Shown piece after piece: positions 39,906-50,573 of a stretch of 50,750 bases of DNA (position 1 is its first letter; each line of letters opens with the position of its first letter). This stretch comes from Chara braunii (lineage: Eukaryota > Streptophyta > Charophyceae > Charales > Characeae). The notes under the pieces are model-generated. The model was not told the DNA's origin. It did not search any database and worked only from the letters and a program-made list of their open reading frames with translations. Made by a program: the position numbers and the translations under genes. The stretch lies in assembly GCA_003427395.1 (NCBI GenBank), contig BFEA01000404.1:1307507-1358256 (forward strand). Reading direction: 5' to 3'.

Positions 39906-40567
39906 GTTTGCAGATTGATTCATTTCGGTGTTTCAGCGTTGCCTGTGAAAGGTAGTGGTCTTTTGATTAAAGAAGAAGAAATGAGAGAAAAGCACGTGAG
40001 ATTGTGCCCTTGGATCACGAAAGATCCGATGGCTGGACAGCGGCAGCATTTTCTTTGAGAAAAATTCTGTCATTTTCTGAATTTGATGTACTTTCCTGCA
40101 CTTAATGTACTGGAAAAAAAAAAAAAAAAAAAAAAGAAGACCTATCCCGTGCCAGTGTGTCTTGTCCCACTACAGGAGGTGGTGGGTAGTAAACCGAGGT
40201 CCCATTGAAGGCCTGTGCTATGCCACAGTGACCTTTCCGCAATAGGTGGTAGATGGCCTTTTGTTTGCTTTACTTTTCCTTTGCTTCTTTTTGCAGGCCT
40301 GAGACTTCGACCCTGAAATCCGAATTTGGGGTGTGCATCGTGGAATGCCTTTCATTTTGGTTGCGTGTCACGCAAAGACCTTCCCTTAAAAAATGGATCC
40401 TGTGTTGTCCTACTGTGCAATCTGCCCCTTATATTTCTTTCTGCGAGGTTCCTATCCCCCTGAAGAAGTGGAAAGACAACGGTTTTTTATACCGACATGC
40501 AAAGGTTCGAATCCTTTTTGTTGACCTCCCATTAAGTTACAAAATGAGATTTTCTTTTCTAATGACA
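39906..40567. other. no gene seen
   Basis: Contains a 21-A run at about 40114-40134 and a 107-codon frame (40253-40576) with no recognised domain that overlaps the TIR element to its right. Confidence 0.45.
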
Positions 40568-40898
40568 CGAAATTGAATGTCCAAAATTCCCCAGAACCCA
40601 GAGTACAACACCGGGTTCACCCCTAGAAGGAATGCTGTCTTTCACGAATGACATTCATTTGTCATTAGGTCATAAAATGTGCCAAAAAGTAGTATTAAAT
40701 CACGCCTTTAGAGTGCTCTTTCTGCTGAGGTAGGGTATATTTGAGGCCTGATATAGCACTACTCTCTGAAGTATCTGCACATTTTATGACCTAATGAGTC
40801 ATGACAAAGGAATGATGTCCGTTAACCGGCATTCCTCCTAGTTGTGTAGTTTGCAAAATGCACAAAAAGAACTGGGAAATTTTGGACATTCAATTTTG
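40568..40898. mobile_element. 331-bp foldback MITE
   Basis: The outer arms AATTGAATGTCCAAAATT (40571) and AATTTTGGACATTCAATTTT (about 40878-40897) pair. A second pair, TCATTAGGTCATAAAATGTG (40662) and CACATTTTATGACCTAATGA (40778), lies inside. GGAATGCTGTC/GGAATGATGTC motifs sit between them on both sides. No transposase is present. Confidence 0.85.
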
Positions 40899-42243
40899 CG
40901 GGGAAAAAAAATCTTAGTTTTTTAACTACGTGGGGGCGCTCTTACTTCATGTATACTGGGATCCGCCTCCTTCTCTTCATGTCTGTGATATCATGGTAGT
41001 CAGGCACAGCTAGCTGGGGTTTGGCCCCACCTGGTCTTCTTTTCTTTCCTTTTTTTCTTTCCGAAAGGCCAACGGCCTTACAGTATCATCGTAAAACTGC
41101 CTGGCCCGAGGCACACAGATTTATATGATTCATCTGCTTCCATCACTTCTTTTGACCTTAGGCCTGTTCATCAACAATTGCATGGGTGTACCATTCCGCC
41201 ACCTGGCCTGGGTACGTGGTCTTCTTTACTGTTTGTTTGTTTGTTTGTTTGGTTGGTTGTTTGGGTTGTTTCTTTCTTTTGTTCAGTCTTGTTTGTTTGG
41301 TTTGCTTGGGTTTTTCGGTTTGCTTGGTTGATTGTTTGTTGTGTTCTTATGGGCAACCTCATGCCCCCATGCTGCGTGGATTACCCCGCCCAGTCCGAAT
41401 TAGAGGGGTCAAAGCAGAGGGTGTTTGGCGGAAGACAAATGGAACTTGAAAAAACAATTGCAGAAAATACTCGGCCGAAACGCGTCCAAGGGGCAGCCAC
41501 TTCTCGAAAAGAAAAGGCCATTGGTTCGAATGTGGCACTGAGGACGAAGAAGATGATGACGTGTCAATCAGCCTGCGGGGCTTGCTATTGTGGATGCAAA
41601 AGCTTTCTGGGAGTGCTCGCACTGCATGACTATCCCATGGAAAGCTCACGGCACCTTGATAGCCCAGCCTCAGCCGGCGATATGAATACGAGTTACCCTT
41701 CTTGCACCAAACACAATAAACTGGGGGTCTCACATGGCATACACCGCAGAACGGAGGACTGAGAAATTGGTGCAAGGAGGGATGAGATCTGGTGGGAAAG
41801 ATCAGAAGAATATATTAACACAGATCCACTGAACTCGCCCTACACGCCTCCCTCCATTCCTCACATACATGTTACAGCCAACAAAGCTTCGAAGAAGAAA
41901 AAAGAAAGCGAAAACCTACAGCGCACAGTAGGCAGGAGCCAACAAAACTGCAATAGAAAAACAAAGAAAGAGAGATGCCATCTTTGTCTTTGGCAGGAAA
42001 TGGAGGAAGGCTGTTATGGTGCACAAAGGTGAAATGAGAGCGAATGAATGACCCTGTGTCGCGATCAGAAGAAGAAGAATGCACACAACCGGTGCGACTA
42101 CCATGCCCGCGATTAGTCTGCAATAAATCTGCACGCAGACAACACAATCACTCAATGTGCACTTCGTGTGACCGCTATTACTAAATTTCCTGGCCAATGC
42201 AACAGAAAACCAGCAAGTGATGGACTCCCATACCTGGAACGCC
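40899..42243. other. no recognised gene; GTTT-rich tract
   Basis: A GTTT-rich low-complexity tract runs from 41230 to 41340. A 194-codon plus-strand frame (41178-41762) and an overlapping minus-strand frame (41775-41359) both exist. Neither has a recognised domain, and the first begins inside the GTTT tract. I make no gene call. Confidence 0.4.
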
Positions 42244-42768
42244 CCTACCTGGAAACAGCATTACACGACTAACCGGACTGCAGGAGCCACCCCTGTCTGT
42301 CGCTTGGCAAAGTACCCTATTTCGAAGACTTCGACCTCTCACATTCTGGATGATATGGAAGAGAAGATGTAAAGCGTTCAGGTCTACTGTTGTGCAAAGT
42401 TGTACAGTGTATGGGAGTCCATCACTTTACCTGGAAACAGCATTACACGACTAACCGGACTGCAGGAGCCAACCCTGTCTGTCGCTTGGCAAAGAACCCT
42501 ATTTCGAAGACATTGACCTCTCACATTCTGGATGATACGGAAGAGAAGATGTGAAGCGTTCATACGGAAGAGAAGATGTGCAGCGTTCAGGTCTACTGTA
42601 CAACTTGCACAACAGTAGACCTGAACGCTTCACATCTTCTCTTCCGTATCATCCAGAATGTGAGAGGTTGAAGTCTTTGAAATAGGGTTCTTTGCCAAGC
42701 GACAGACAGGGGTGGCTCCTGCAGTCCGGTTAGTCGTGTAATGCTGTTTCCAGGTAGGGGCGTTCCAG
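42244..42768. repeat. three copies of the LINE 3' end, two direct and one inverted
   Basis: The segment ACCTGGAAACAGCATTACAC ... GCGTTCAGGTCTACTGT occurs at about 42247-42400 and 42429-42599 on the plus strand and inverted at 42612-42765. Between copies 2 and 3 a near-palindrome centred at about 42605 forms the junction. In copy 2 CATACGGAAGAGAAGATGTG is duplicated. The inverted copy is in line with the LINE body at 42769-46386, so it is the original 3' end. Confidence 0.9.
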
Positions 42769-43188
42769 TTAAGGAAACCCATAGCGTTCTGTTCTATTCC
42801 AGAGCTGTGTCGTGTTCGAGCAGGAAAGCAAGCAATGGGGCAGGTCTTCTGTGGTTCCTTCGTGACAAAGAGCACACAGGTCATCCAGTTGTTGTCTGAC
42901 TGCTTCAGACCGTCGCCTGCTTAGCCACTTGTTGATGGGTAGTGCGTGATTGTAGATGAGCCATTGCATACTTCTGATACCGGTGTTTCTGATTGCTAAG
43001 GGGATGTGCCACGATATCTGTGTCCCGGCCCCTAATCCTCCCGGCACATGCTTCTCCCACCTTATTGATAGTGTGTCGCTTATGCTGACCACTCGCGTCC
43101 GTAACTTATAGCCGAATCGTGTCGTGTAGTCAAGGATGCTGGTTCTGTGCTCTGTTCCCATTGTCCGGATGTTGTTTTCCATGCCCAC
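42769..43188 (-). pseudogene. LINE zinc-binding (zf-RVT) region
   Basis: A 139-aa frame with the zf-RVT pattern: WLIYNHALPINKWLSRR, then LCALCHEGTTEDLPHCLLSC (C-x2-C...H-x3-C) and LW near the end. In plant LINEs this region follows the reverse transcriptase. The frame is intact over this domain only. Confidence 0.85.
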
Positions 43189-43589
43189 TCTGCTGGGTCG
43201 ACTTCGAGATCTTGCAGTTCTACTGTCGGGTTATAAATCCTGTACTCCTCGTCCTCGATTACCGACAGTCGTTTTGGCAGTTACTCTGGCTGCTATCGTT
43301 TTGGTAACTGCGCTTGTGGTTTGCCCTGACTGCTGTATGTTGAGTATAGTCCACAGTGCCCATTCCCCTGCTGGACCTGTGCATTTGACAAATGACAGGG
43401 CCACTGTCGGGGTACATTCCGAGATCCAAGTGACCCATTCTCCAGCCGTCTTGCAGGTTATCGCATCGGGAGTCCGGACAAGTTTTCCAGCGGTCCTGCT
43501 GATGATTCCATATGTGGCCGATCTTCCAAATTTCCTTCTCCAACCACTTGATCCAGCGTCCGTCCTGGGTCGTTAGTGTCCAAGGTTTG

Positions 43590-44325
43590 TCAACTTGGTC
43601 TTTGAGCCTCTGATTGCAGAAAAAAGGTTGTCGCAGGACTCCTTCCCTGTTTGTAGGTCGGCGAACCTTGGCCGGGAAGATTTCCCTCCAAGATTTGATG
43701 AGGTACGTCCAATAATCTGTCCGTGTGTTGTGCTGTGCTTGTTGTTAGTGCTGCTGCTGCTTTGCGCCACGACGGGCGGACCATGATTTGGACATCAGCT
43801 ACTAATATCCTTGCATGTTGGATGGGGTGGAAGCCTTCGGTAATTGTCTGATCCTGTGCAGCGCTAGAGAGGTCCATGGCAGTTTGTGTTTTTTTAGCAG
43901 CTTCACCACCCACTTGGTTTGGAGGGCTTTTGTTTGTGTGAGCGGGTCCAGTATTCCAAGGCCCCCTCTTCCTTTAGGTTGCGTGAGGTATGCCCAGGCC
44001 ACCTTGGGAATAAAGCTCTGACTGGTAGGATTACCAGTCCACCGATAGGTCGTGGATCGCATTTGTTCGACTCTGGCGTGGCTGCGTACCAGAGCATAGA
44101 AAAGATGGAGGCATTGAGTACCAGAGCTCGTCCGAATACCAAGGTGTAAATGCTTGACCGATTGTCTAATTTGTGGAGCATCCTGGTGAGCGTCTCTAGC
44201 GCCATAGCGTGATCCGGCCCTGCATCCGTGAGCTTGATACCGAGAAACCACAGCGGTGTCTTGGGATCTTGCCACGAGAACGCTTCGGGATCGGTGTCTT
44301 GCGGTGGTCGTGCCGTGTCAGACAA
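43590..44325 (-). pseudogene. LINE region between RT and zinc-binding domain
   Basis: Frames 44325-43903, 44275-43802 and 43913-43590 overlap in different phases and together give the expected features: FLGIKLTDAG after the RT, then RPIGGLVILPVR, then WAYLTQPKGRGGLGILDP and WVVKLLKKH. Phase changes mark at least two frameshifts. Confidence 0.8.
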
Positions 44326-45257
44326 TCACCAGCCCGTGTTGTTTTGGCAATTAACTTTCATTTCTGATGAGAGCGAGAAAGCTTGCATGGTACGCGTAAG
44401 CGCTTGGAAAGAAGTGTTAAAAGCTCTGATCATGACTGTGAGATCGTCCACGAAGAGCCGGGTGGTGGACAGTCTGACGTCATGGGTGGGCTGAGTCGGC
44501 TTAGCCACTTGTCTCTCCATTGATGGGTCCTTGCGTAAGGAGGCTATCACCTTCATAGTGAAGAGGAAGAGCGGAGGCGCTAGCGGGTCTCCCTGGTGTA
44601 CGGATCGACTCATTTTGTATGGTGGAGAGAGGAAGCCGTTGAGTTGCACCTCGCCGTGAGCATGGTTGTACAACACCCTAACCCATTTGCGGAACTTTGG
44701 GCCAACGCCCATCTGTTCCATGCATTGCTGCTGAAAGTTCCAGTTGACCTAGCTGTACACCTTCTCAAAATCGAAAAAGAGACTGGCTGCGTATAGTCTT
44801 TTTTCTGCGATGTATCATGCAGACTCTGCCAGCGTCATGACGTTGTCGAGGATGAAGTTTTTGGGATGAACCCTGTCTGATTAATGTGGAAGCAACACCG
44901 GGTGATGCCGCTAAGCCTGTTGGCCAGCAATTTGGCCAATATCTTGTACACCACAATGAGTAACTTTATCGGGCGCTAGTTCCTGGTTTTTGTGGGGTCT
45001 TCTGTAGACCAGTGTCACGACTCCTGTACTTATGTACTTGCCCAGTCCTTCTTCCTGGTCGGCTGTGTTTAGAAAGTTGGTGTGCTCCTTCTCGAAGACC
45101 AGCCAGAAAGTCTCCCGGAATTCCTTCGAGAGTCCACAGCTTGACCCGGGGTTTTGTTCGGTTGCATTGAGTGAAGTGCCCTCCTTACTTCAGCTGCTGT
45201 GAATGGTTTATCCAGGTCTGCACTTTGCTCCTGTGACAGGGTCTTATCAAGGTGCAC
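44326..45257 (-). pseudogene. LINE reverse transcriptase core, with stops
   Basis: Frame 45257-45069 starts the domain with FTAAEVRRALHSMQPNKTPG. In another phase near 44900-44740 the motif-A region reads FFDFEK with QTGFIPKN upstream, interrupted by TGA and TAG codons. Frame 44721-44326 continues with MEQMGVGPKFRKWVRVLYNH, SVHQGDPLAPPLFLF, and the catalytic box FVDD at about 44443-44454 in place of the usual YADD/FADD. Both catalytic regions can be seen, but no single frame spans them. Confidence 0.88.
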
Positions 45258-45275
45258 GAAGAACTTCTTTCGTGC

Positions 45276-45752
45276 TTATCGAACTGGCAGGTGCTGGTCC
45301 TCCCTTGAGGTGTAGAGCTCCTTGTAGAAGTCTGTTGCCATGGCCAACATCTCTTGCGGATCCGACGTTGTGGTCTCTCCTTTCTGAAGCTGGTCTATGG
45401 GTTTATTGTGGGCGTCAGTCTCTCTTAGAAGAAAAAAATGGTCATCGTTTCTCGCTCCAGTTTCTTGACTCTGGCTCGCAGTTGCAGCCCTGCATCTTTC
45501 CAAGCCTTCCAATTCGCCAGTTGTCACTTTGCTGCAAAAAGGGTTTCCTCAAGGTGTCTGTCCTGGCTGGGCTATGAGATTCTGCTCGGGCACTCGCAGG
45601 ACCGCTTCCAGTTCTTTTTCTTTGGCTGTTCTCTGTGCTGCGAGGATTCTGGATGCCTTCGCTGTAGCATTGGACAGGCTTCCCACCAGTTGTGGGAAGG
45701 TGTTGGTCCTTGAACCGTATGCGGCGCATGCTTCGATGATGTGCTCTTTCAT
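45276..45752 (-). pseudogene. LINE linker between endonuclease and RT
   Basis: Frames 45752-45549 and 45527-45276 cover the stretch between the two enzymatic domains, ending with FYKELYTSREDQ, the usual YKELYT-type block just before the RT. The phase changes between the two frames. Confidence 0.7.
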
Positions 45753-45830
45753 TACTCGGGTTTCCAGAAGTTGTAGAAGCCTGGTCCTCTCATCGGGGCT
45801 GCATCAAGGACCAGATGCAGATATATAAAT

Positions 45831-46386
45831 TTATGATCCAGCCCCGTGGCGTACAGCAGCTGGCTGATGCCCGTTGCTTGCACTGCTCCCCGGAGAGATG
45901 GGAAAGAAGTCGATCCTGGAAGCTAAGACATGTTGACTGCAGCTATGCTTGAGGTAGGTAAAAGCTCTGGTTGTAGGCTGTAGTGTCCGATAAGGGTCGA
46001 TTGGTTGCTGTTCCGTCATGAGATTGTGTATCGGTGCTGCTTCGTCCCAGACTGTACCTTCCACTCCAGTGGCTCCTCCAGACATTCTGTCTAGACCTGG
46101 GTCCAATGCTGCGTTCCAGTCCCCTGACAATATTAGGTGGGCTGGAGTGGCGCAAAAGGAGGAGAGAGTAGCTATAAGGTCTGTTCTCTGTTCCTGTGAG
46201 GTGGGACAGTATAATGACAGAAGTCGGAAGTGCTCTTGTTTGAAGTCAAAGTCCACTTTTATCCATCTCGCTTCACTATCATTGCTTTGGTCTGAGTCAA
46301 TTTGGAGAGACTGTGTTGCCAACGATTTGGAGTGTATAAGTACTGCTGTGCCCGATGAACCAGTCCTCGGGGCCAGAGCCCAGTGA
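45831..46386 (-). pseudogene. LINE APE-type endonuclease, central and C-terminal part
   Basis: From 46386 the minus strand reads QAHWALAPRTGSSGTAVLIH, then frame 46322-45831 continues with HFRLLSLYCPTSQEQR, ILSGDWNAALDPGLD (the GDWN active-site block), RAFTYLKHSCS and SRIDFF (the RID block near the substrate-binding end). The N-terminal metal-binding part is missing here and is found at 47230-47396. Confidence 0.88.
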
Positions 46387-47229
46387 GCTTGTCATCTTTT
46401 TTTTCTTCTCTTTTTTTTCCCCCTCACAGTCTACCCGGAGTGACCAAACCGAACATGCTGAGAACCGGGCTCAGCGTCCCTCATATGATGATGATGATGA
46501 AATTCTGCTGATTCTATGAAAACTGTGAGATAATAATACTAATGATGATGATGCTAACGATGATGGAGATTAGTATGTAAAAAATATAGAAGACTATGCT
46601 GTATCAGCAAATCTGGCCTCCTCATCCTAGAAAACCCTAGCCTTCCTTGTACCAGGACATTACATCCCAGAGACGATGCCATCCTAGCCAACATCAACCA
46701 TATAGCAGACTTGTTCTCTCCACCTAGACTCACCCTGGACCCATAGGTTGTCAAGGCAGCCCCCCCCAGTTCGCCATTGGATTGCCTTCCTCCTTCAGCA
46801 AATCCCCAGACCTCTCTACAAGGCCTCACACTCCTGCCATTTGCAGGTTACAGGCAACGCCCCAGCTCCTGCCAGCTTCGTTATGGCATCGGCAAACCAG
46901 GGGCACAGAACAAAGCAACTCTGCAGTTCTCAGCCTGGATTCAACCATCTCTGAAATCCTATATCCCGAATGATGAAGAAGGCCAGATGCCGCCAAAAAA
47001 TCCAGAACACCAGAAAGCTTTTTTTTTTTTTTTTTTTTTCAGATGCCGCTATGAATTCCAGAACACCAGAAAGTTTGGTATAACATGATTGATTAATTTA
47101 ATAATTTTTATTTCTTTTATGGTGGATTTTTGCTGAAGTTAATAATGGTGATGAAAAAAAGATAAAACTTAAGACAATGCTATGTCAGCAAGCCTGACAT
47201 CATTATCCTAAAACCATTTCTATTCCTCC
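46387..47229. mobile_element. inserted segment splitting the LINE endonuclease
   Basis: About 840 bases separate the two endonuclease parts. They include a partial TTGGTGGGGAGC-type end (ACCGGGCTCAGCGTCCC), an ATG-rich microsatellite (46484-46560) and a T21 tract. The block AGAAGACTATGCTGT...GTACCAGGACATTACATC (46588-46671) is a diverged copy of 47166-47250, so part of the host element was duplicated with the insertion. Confidence 0.6.
46984..47073. repeat. 34-bp direct repeats flanking a T21 tract
   Basis: CAGATGCCGC...TCCAGAACACCAGAAAG occurs at 46984-47017 and again at 47040-47073 with a few mismatches. Only C and 21 T lie between them. This looks like a long target-site duplication around an insertion made of nothing but an A tail. 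Confidence 0.85.
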
Positions 47230-47396
47230 CTAAACCAGGACATTATCCATCTTAGTCTTCTGAGTATCTCTTTCTGAACGACTTGGTGTTCTGTGCTATT
47301 TGTCAAGTGTGTCTCTTGCAAGCACAGGATATCCGGCGGATGTAGTCCGTACCAATCCAGCGCCTTGGTGAGGTTGTTCCACTTGCGGTCGTTTGG
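47230..47396 (-). pseudogene. LINE APE-type endonuclease, N-terminal part
   Basis: The minus strand reads NDRKWNNLTKALDWYGLHPP then DILCLQETHLTNSTEH, the conserved start of APE endonucleases (WN...L, then D-I-L-x-L-Q-E-T with the metal-binding Glu). It then reads into LRRLRW before similarity is lost at the insertion. Confidence 0.85.
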
Positions 47397-47439
47397 TGAA
47401 GTGGAACAACCTCACCAAGGCGCTGGATTGGTACGGACT
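47344..47439. repeat. perfect 40-bp inverted repeat at the LINE 5' part
   Basis: 47344-47383 and 47400-47439 are exact inverse copies (AGTCCGTACCAATCCAGCGC ... and its inverse) with a 16-base spacer. The left arm is the endonuclease start of the LINE. The right arm places the same sequence on the opposite strand, followed by different DNA. Confidence 0.95.
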
Positions 47440-48420
47440 CCGCTCCTTGAAGCGTGGCAGACTCTCCGCCACCTCCTACAGCCTGAGTATCAAGCAGACT
47501 GGAACAAAGCAGCGAAGCTCATCAAGAACGACCCCATGAAACAGCAGGAAATCATAGGCAAATTTAAAAGAGAGCGCCTAGGGGATGTGAGCTGGGGGGC
47601 ATCGAAGGCGAGGCTCGTCTTGAGGGCCGCAGGGACCCATCAAGGAGGACACCATGACGCAGCAGCAGCCCCGCTGACACCTGTTCACTCACAAACACAA
47701 AGTGTTTAACCTGGTCATAGCGTGACAAGAGGGTAGCCACACTTAGCCATGCTACAGGATAGGATAAGAGGTGGAAGGTTTATTGGGATGAGCCTCATGG
47801 CTCTAGGATGCTCAGACTACCAGGCAGCTGTAACAGCTGAGAGGGGCATACAATGCTAGAAAAAGGGAGCATAGACGGCTATCAAGATGGATAGACAAGA
47901 AGAGGCTCGAAGACGAGCAAAGGCTCATAAGCTAAACTGGGTAATGCTCCCAGGATAATTCCGGGTCGAATTGTGACGTCCCCAGCCTCGAACGTCTTTC
48001 CAATATATTGAACTGTTTTCCCAAAAAAAAAAAGAAAAAAGACCTGAGGTTTTGAACCAATTGCATAAGAAGCTTCGTGCAACGACGTACTTAGATGAAA
48101 CCGAAGTGGAAGCAGAGGAGGAGGGGAGGAGAAGGGAACGAGAACTCAATTTGCACCAAAGACACATGCCTCGGGCCAACTTCGACTACCTTCGCAAATA
48201 CAAGATATGGTGGACCTCACCACCCCCCAACCAAGAATACAGATTCAGCTCCACCTGCCACCCTGCTCCATATCTGATGCAACGTACCAGCTCTACACAT
48301 GCGACCAGCCCACGTTGTCACTCTGCCCAGTCCTTCAGGCATGAGGAGCCTATCTGGCGCCTCTACACAGCCTGCAACTATGCAATGTTGCAGCCAAAGT
48401 CGATGAGGAAGTAAAGGAGG
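47440..48420 (+). other. unassigned sequence with two open frames
   Basis: The plus-strand frame 47293-47709 contains, after the inverted repeat, WQTLRHLLQPEYQADWNKAA and KLIKNDPMKQQEIIGKFKRE; the frame 48052-48414 is basic. Neither is recognised. The first might be part of a LINE-related or other mobile element. A 14-A run lies near 48022. Confidence 0.3.
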
Positions 48421-49669
48421 AGAAGGGCTGTATATATAGCCTGTAATGTGGGGAAGGTGCACCTCAGATAGCGGGGCAAGACAAATAGATAGGGTTTGCA
48501 AAGGTCAGGGTATCGAAGATGGAGGAATTTCAAGGAATGGGGCGATGGTGGGAAGCTGCCGAGGAGAACATGGTGCAGCCTTTACACACTTCAATCCAAA
48601 GAGATAATAGACACCCAATGGAATGCATCAGAGAGATGAGGAGGTAGACAAAAAGATGCATTCAGTCTATAGATACAGCAATAATGACTGCACATTCTAT
48701 TTGGGGGAACATGATAGGTATGGATGTCTGGCAAGGTATATGTGGGTACAAAAGAAGCCACTGAATTGTTGATCCTGGATTGGGCTAGGTACTTGAGGTA
48801 CACATGCTAGGCACAGCGATCTAGCAAGGTATGGCGGTCTGGTAAGTTATGTGTGTAGTGACAGCTTCAGGCATTGTGCTGATAGCCGTCCAGATCAGGT
48901 GTGCGGATAAACATCAAGATTAGCCCCCATTCCCTGTCTCACCTCTCTCCTCCCTGTCAGAACTTGACAGGAAAGAGTTTATAGCCTCAATCATCTCAAA
49001 GTCTGGGTCCCAATTCCGAGTCCCGAAGTTCCATGTAACATAGTACAAACCATGAGGAGTCCTAGGCCCGTCCGTACGGTAGCGGATAGGTCCAGTAGGT
49101 CTGTTCGAAATAGGCTGCAGGCTAGCAATTAGTTTTGTTGTCAGTAGGTGTCAATGTGTTATAGTCCAAAAGCTGCTCAGTCCCAGGACTGTCTGTGAAT
49201 ACTCCGGAGTCCGGATGCATCAGAAGCAAACTGCAGCCCGCAGGCGAAAGGGTAGCCATCCAAAATGGTCCAAAATTGGGAACCGCAACAAGTACATAAG
49301 GCTGGCATCAGCAAAACGTCAACACAATTTCCATTTGTGCCTAAGGCGAAGCACTGTAGCGATCTTGTTCGGTGAAGCAACAAGTGAGGATGAGAGACAA
49401 GAGTAGTGTAGTTGTCGGCACTTGACGCCATATCTGATATGCTTAGCGAGAGTGAGGTTGAGGGAGGACATTCTGAGAGTGTAAGCAAGGCCTGTGAGAG
49501 TAGAGTAGTAAGAGAAAGAGACTTACTGGCAGCCATAGTGTACATACATGAGACTTTTGAATAAGACTTGGAACTTCGCACGATTTCGAAAAGGAAAAAA
49601 AGGAAAAGCAAAAACCCTGCCATTCATGTGTTAAGCACATTGCTGATTTTGCTTGCTAGGGCAGACAGG

Positions 49670-49704
<35 letters not shown>

Positions 49705-49935
49705 ATGAACATGGGATGGCTGGATGAAACCACCACTAAGGTCCAACCCAGTTGTGGAAATGCGCGATTTGAACGCCTACGCAGGATACTGGGGAATTTG
49801 ACCCCTACCGCATCGTGCAGTGGCCGCGTCTAATTATAGGCAATAATGCCGGCTATTTGTCCTGCAAGTGCTAGGTGGGGCTGTTGATGAATATCTGTGG
49901 ATGCTCCAGTAGCAAGCATGCAAACTAGTGCATAC
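48421..49935. other. no gene seen; one half-MITE
   Basis: Mixed sequence with short frames; a 148-codon minus-strand frame (49623-49177) is unrecognised. At 48661-48712 a half-copy of the Stowaway-like family (CTATAGATACAGCAATAATG...TTCTATTTGGGGGAA) remains. A pure A-run of about 33 lies at 49670-49702. Confidence 0.5.
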
Positions 49936-50004
49936 AAGGCTAACAGGACTTGAGCCTGCCACCTTCAGCATGCAACTTAGAGACCTTACTCGATGAGTTG
50001 GGCC
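49936..50004 (-). other. tRNA-like sequence (degenerate)
   Basis: On the minus strand GGGCCCAACTCATCGAGTAAGG resembles a tRNA 5' end with box A, and GGCAGGCTCAAGTCCTGTTA a T arm with box B. The acceptor stem is only partly paired (GGC with GCC). It may be a SINE head or a tRNA pseudogene. Confidence 0.4.
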
Positions 50005-50322
50005 CATCGGCGGTTGATCTCAATTTTAGCAAGTCCAAGAGAACACAGCACCCCGGTGCATATCAAACAGCAATGACATAACTTGTGTTAGTGGGTTGGT
50101 ACTAATTGGTACTACAGTAATTTGGTACCGCTCGGGCATTTTTGTGTTGAACCCTCCTTTCATCAGCAAACAAAGGCACAAACTCCTGGCCTACATTCAG
50201 ATTGTTGCCTGTATATCCTTCTTCTTTCTTTTTTGAGCCAACCGTTCCTCCACCAGTAGACTGGAGCATCCATGAGGCCTGCTAAGGTAGAATACTCGTA
50301 TTATAGCCCCTAGCAGATAAAC

Positions 50323-50353
<31 letters not shown>

Positions 50354-50497
50354 GAAGAGCCAGCGGTTCCTCCTCTGCTCGTCCACAGTTGGATTTATTT
50401 TGTGGTGGCAGCCTCACAGGCAAAACTGGGAGTAGCCGGGTAAGCTTAGCTATTTCAAGCAATGACTATGAGCTGAGGCAGTGGAATCTTCAGACAG

Positions 50498-50502
<5 letters not shown>
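50005..50502. other. no gene seen
   Basis: A run of about 26 A lies at 50328-50353. GAGCCAACCGTTCCTCCACC (50236) recurs as GAGCCAGCGGTTCCTCCTCT (50357), a short direct repeat on either side of the A-run. No coding frame is supported. Confidence 0.5.

Positions 50503-50570
<68 letters not shown>
50503..50570. repeat. (CA)n then (GA)n compound microsatellite
   Basis: About six CA units followed by about 28 GA units. Another GT tract begins at 50739 and runs off the right edge of the window. Confidence 0.97.

Positions 50571-50573
<3 letters not shown>

Larger units (their letters stand above)
42605..46386 (-). mobile_element. L1-clade LINE, main body (decayed)
   Basis: On the minus strand the order is APE-type endonuclease (46386-45831), linker, reverse transcriptase (45257-44326), connecting region (44325-43590), zinc-binding zf-RVT region (43188-42769), then a short 3' end. 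This is the layout of ORF2 of plant L1-clade non-LTR retrotransposons, which nick target DNA and reverse-transcribe their RNA in place. In-frame stops and many frame changes show the copy is dead. The first part of the endonuclease is displaced to 47230-47396 by an insertion. No ORF1 was recognised. The window's SINEs and A-tailed snRNA copies would depend on active relatives. Confidence 0.9.

Noticed and set aside
41178-41762. 194-codon plus-strand gene
   Set aside because: It starts in GTTT low-complexity sequence, an equally long frame exists on the other strand, and no domain is recognisable; left unassigned.
46018-46386. 122-codon plus-strand frame
   Set aside because: It is the reverse-strand shadow of the LINE endonuclease, which has recognisable motifs.
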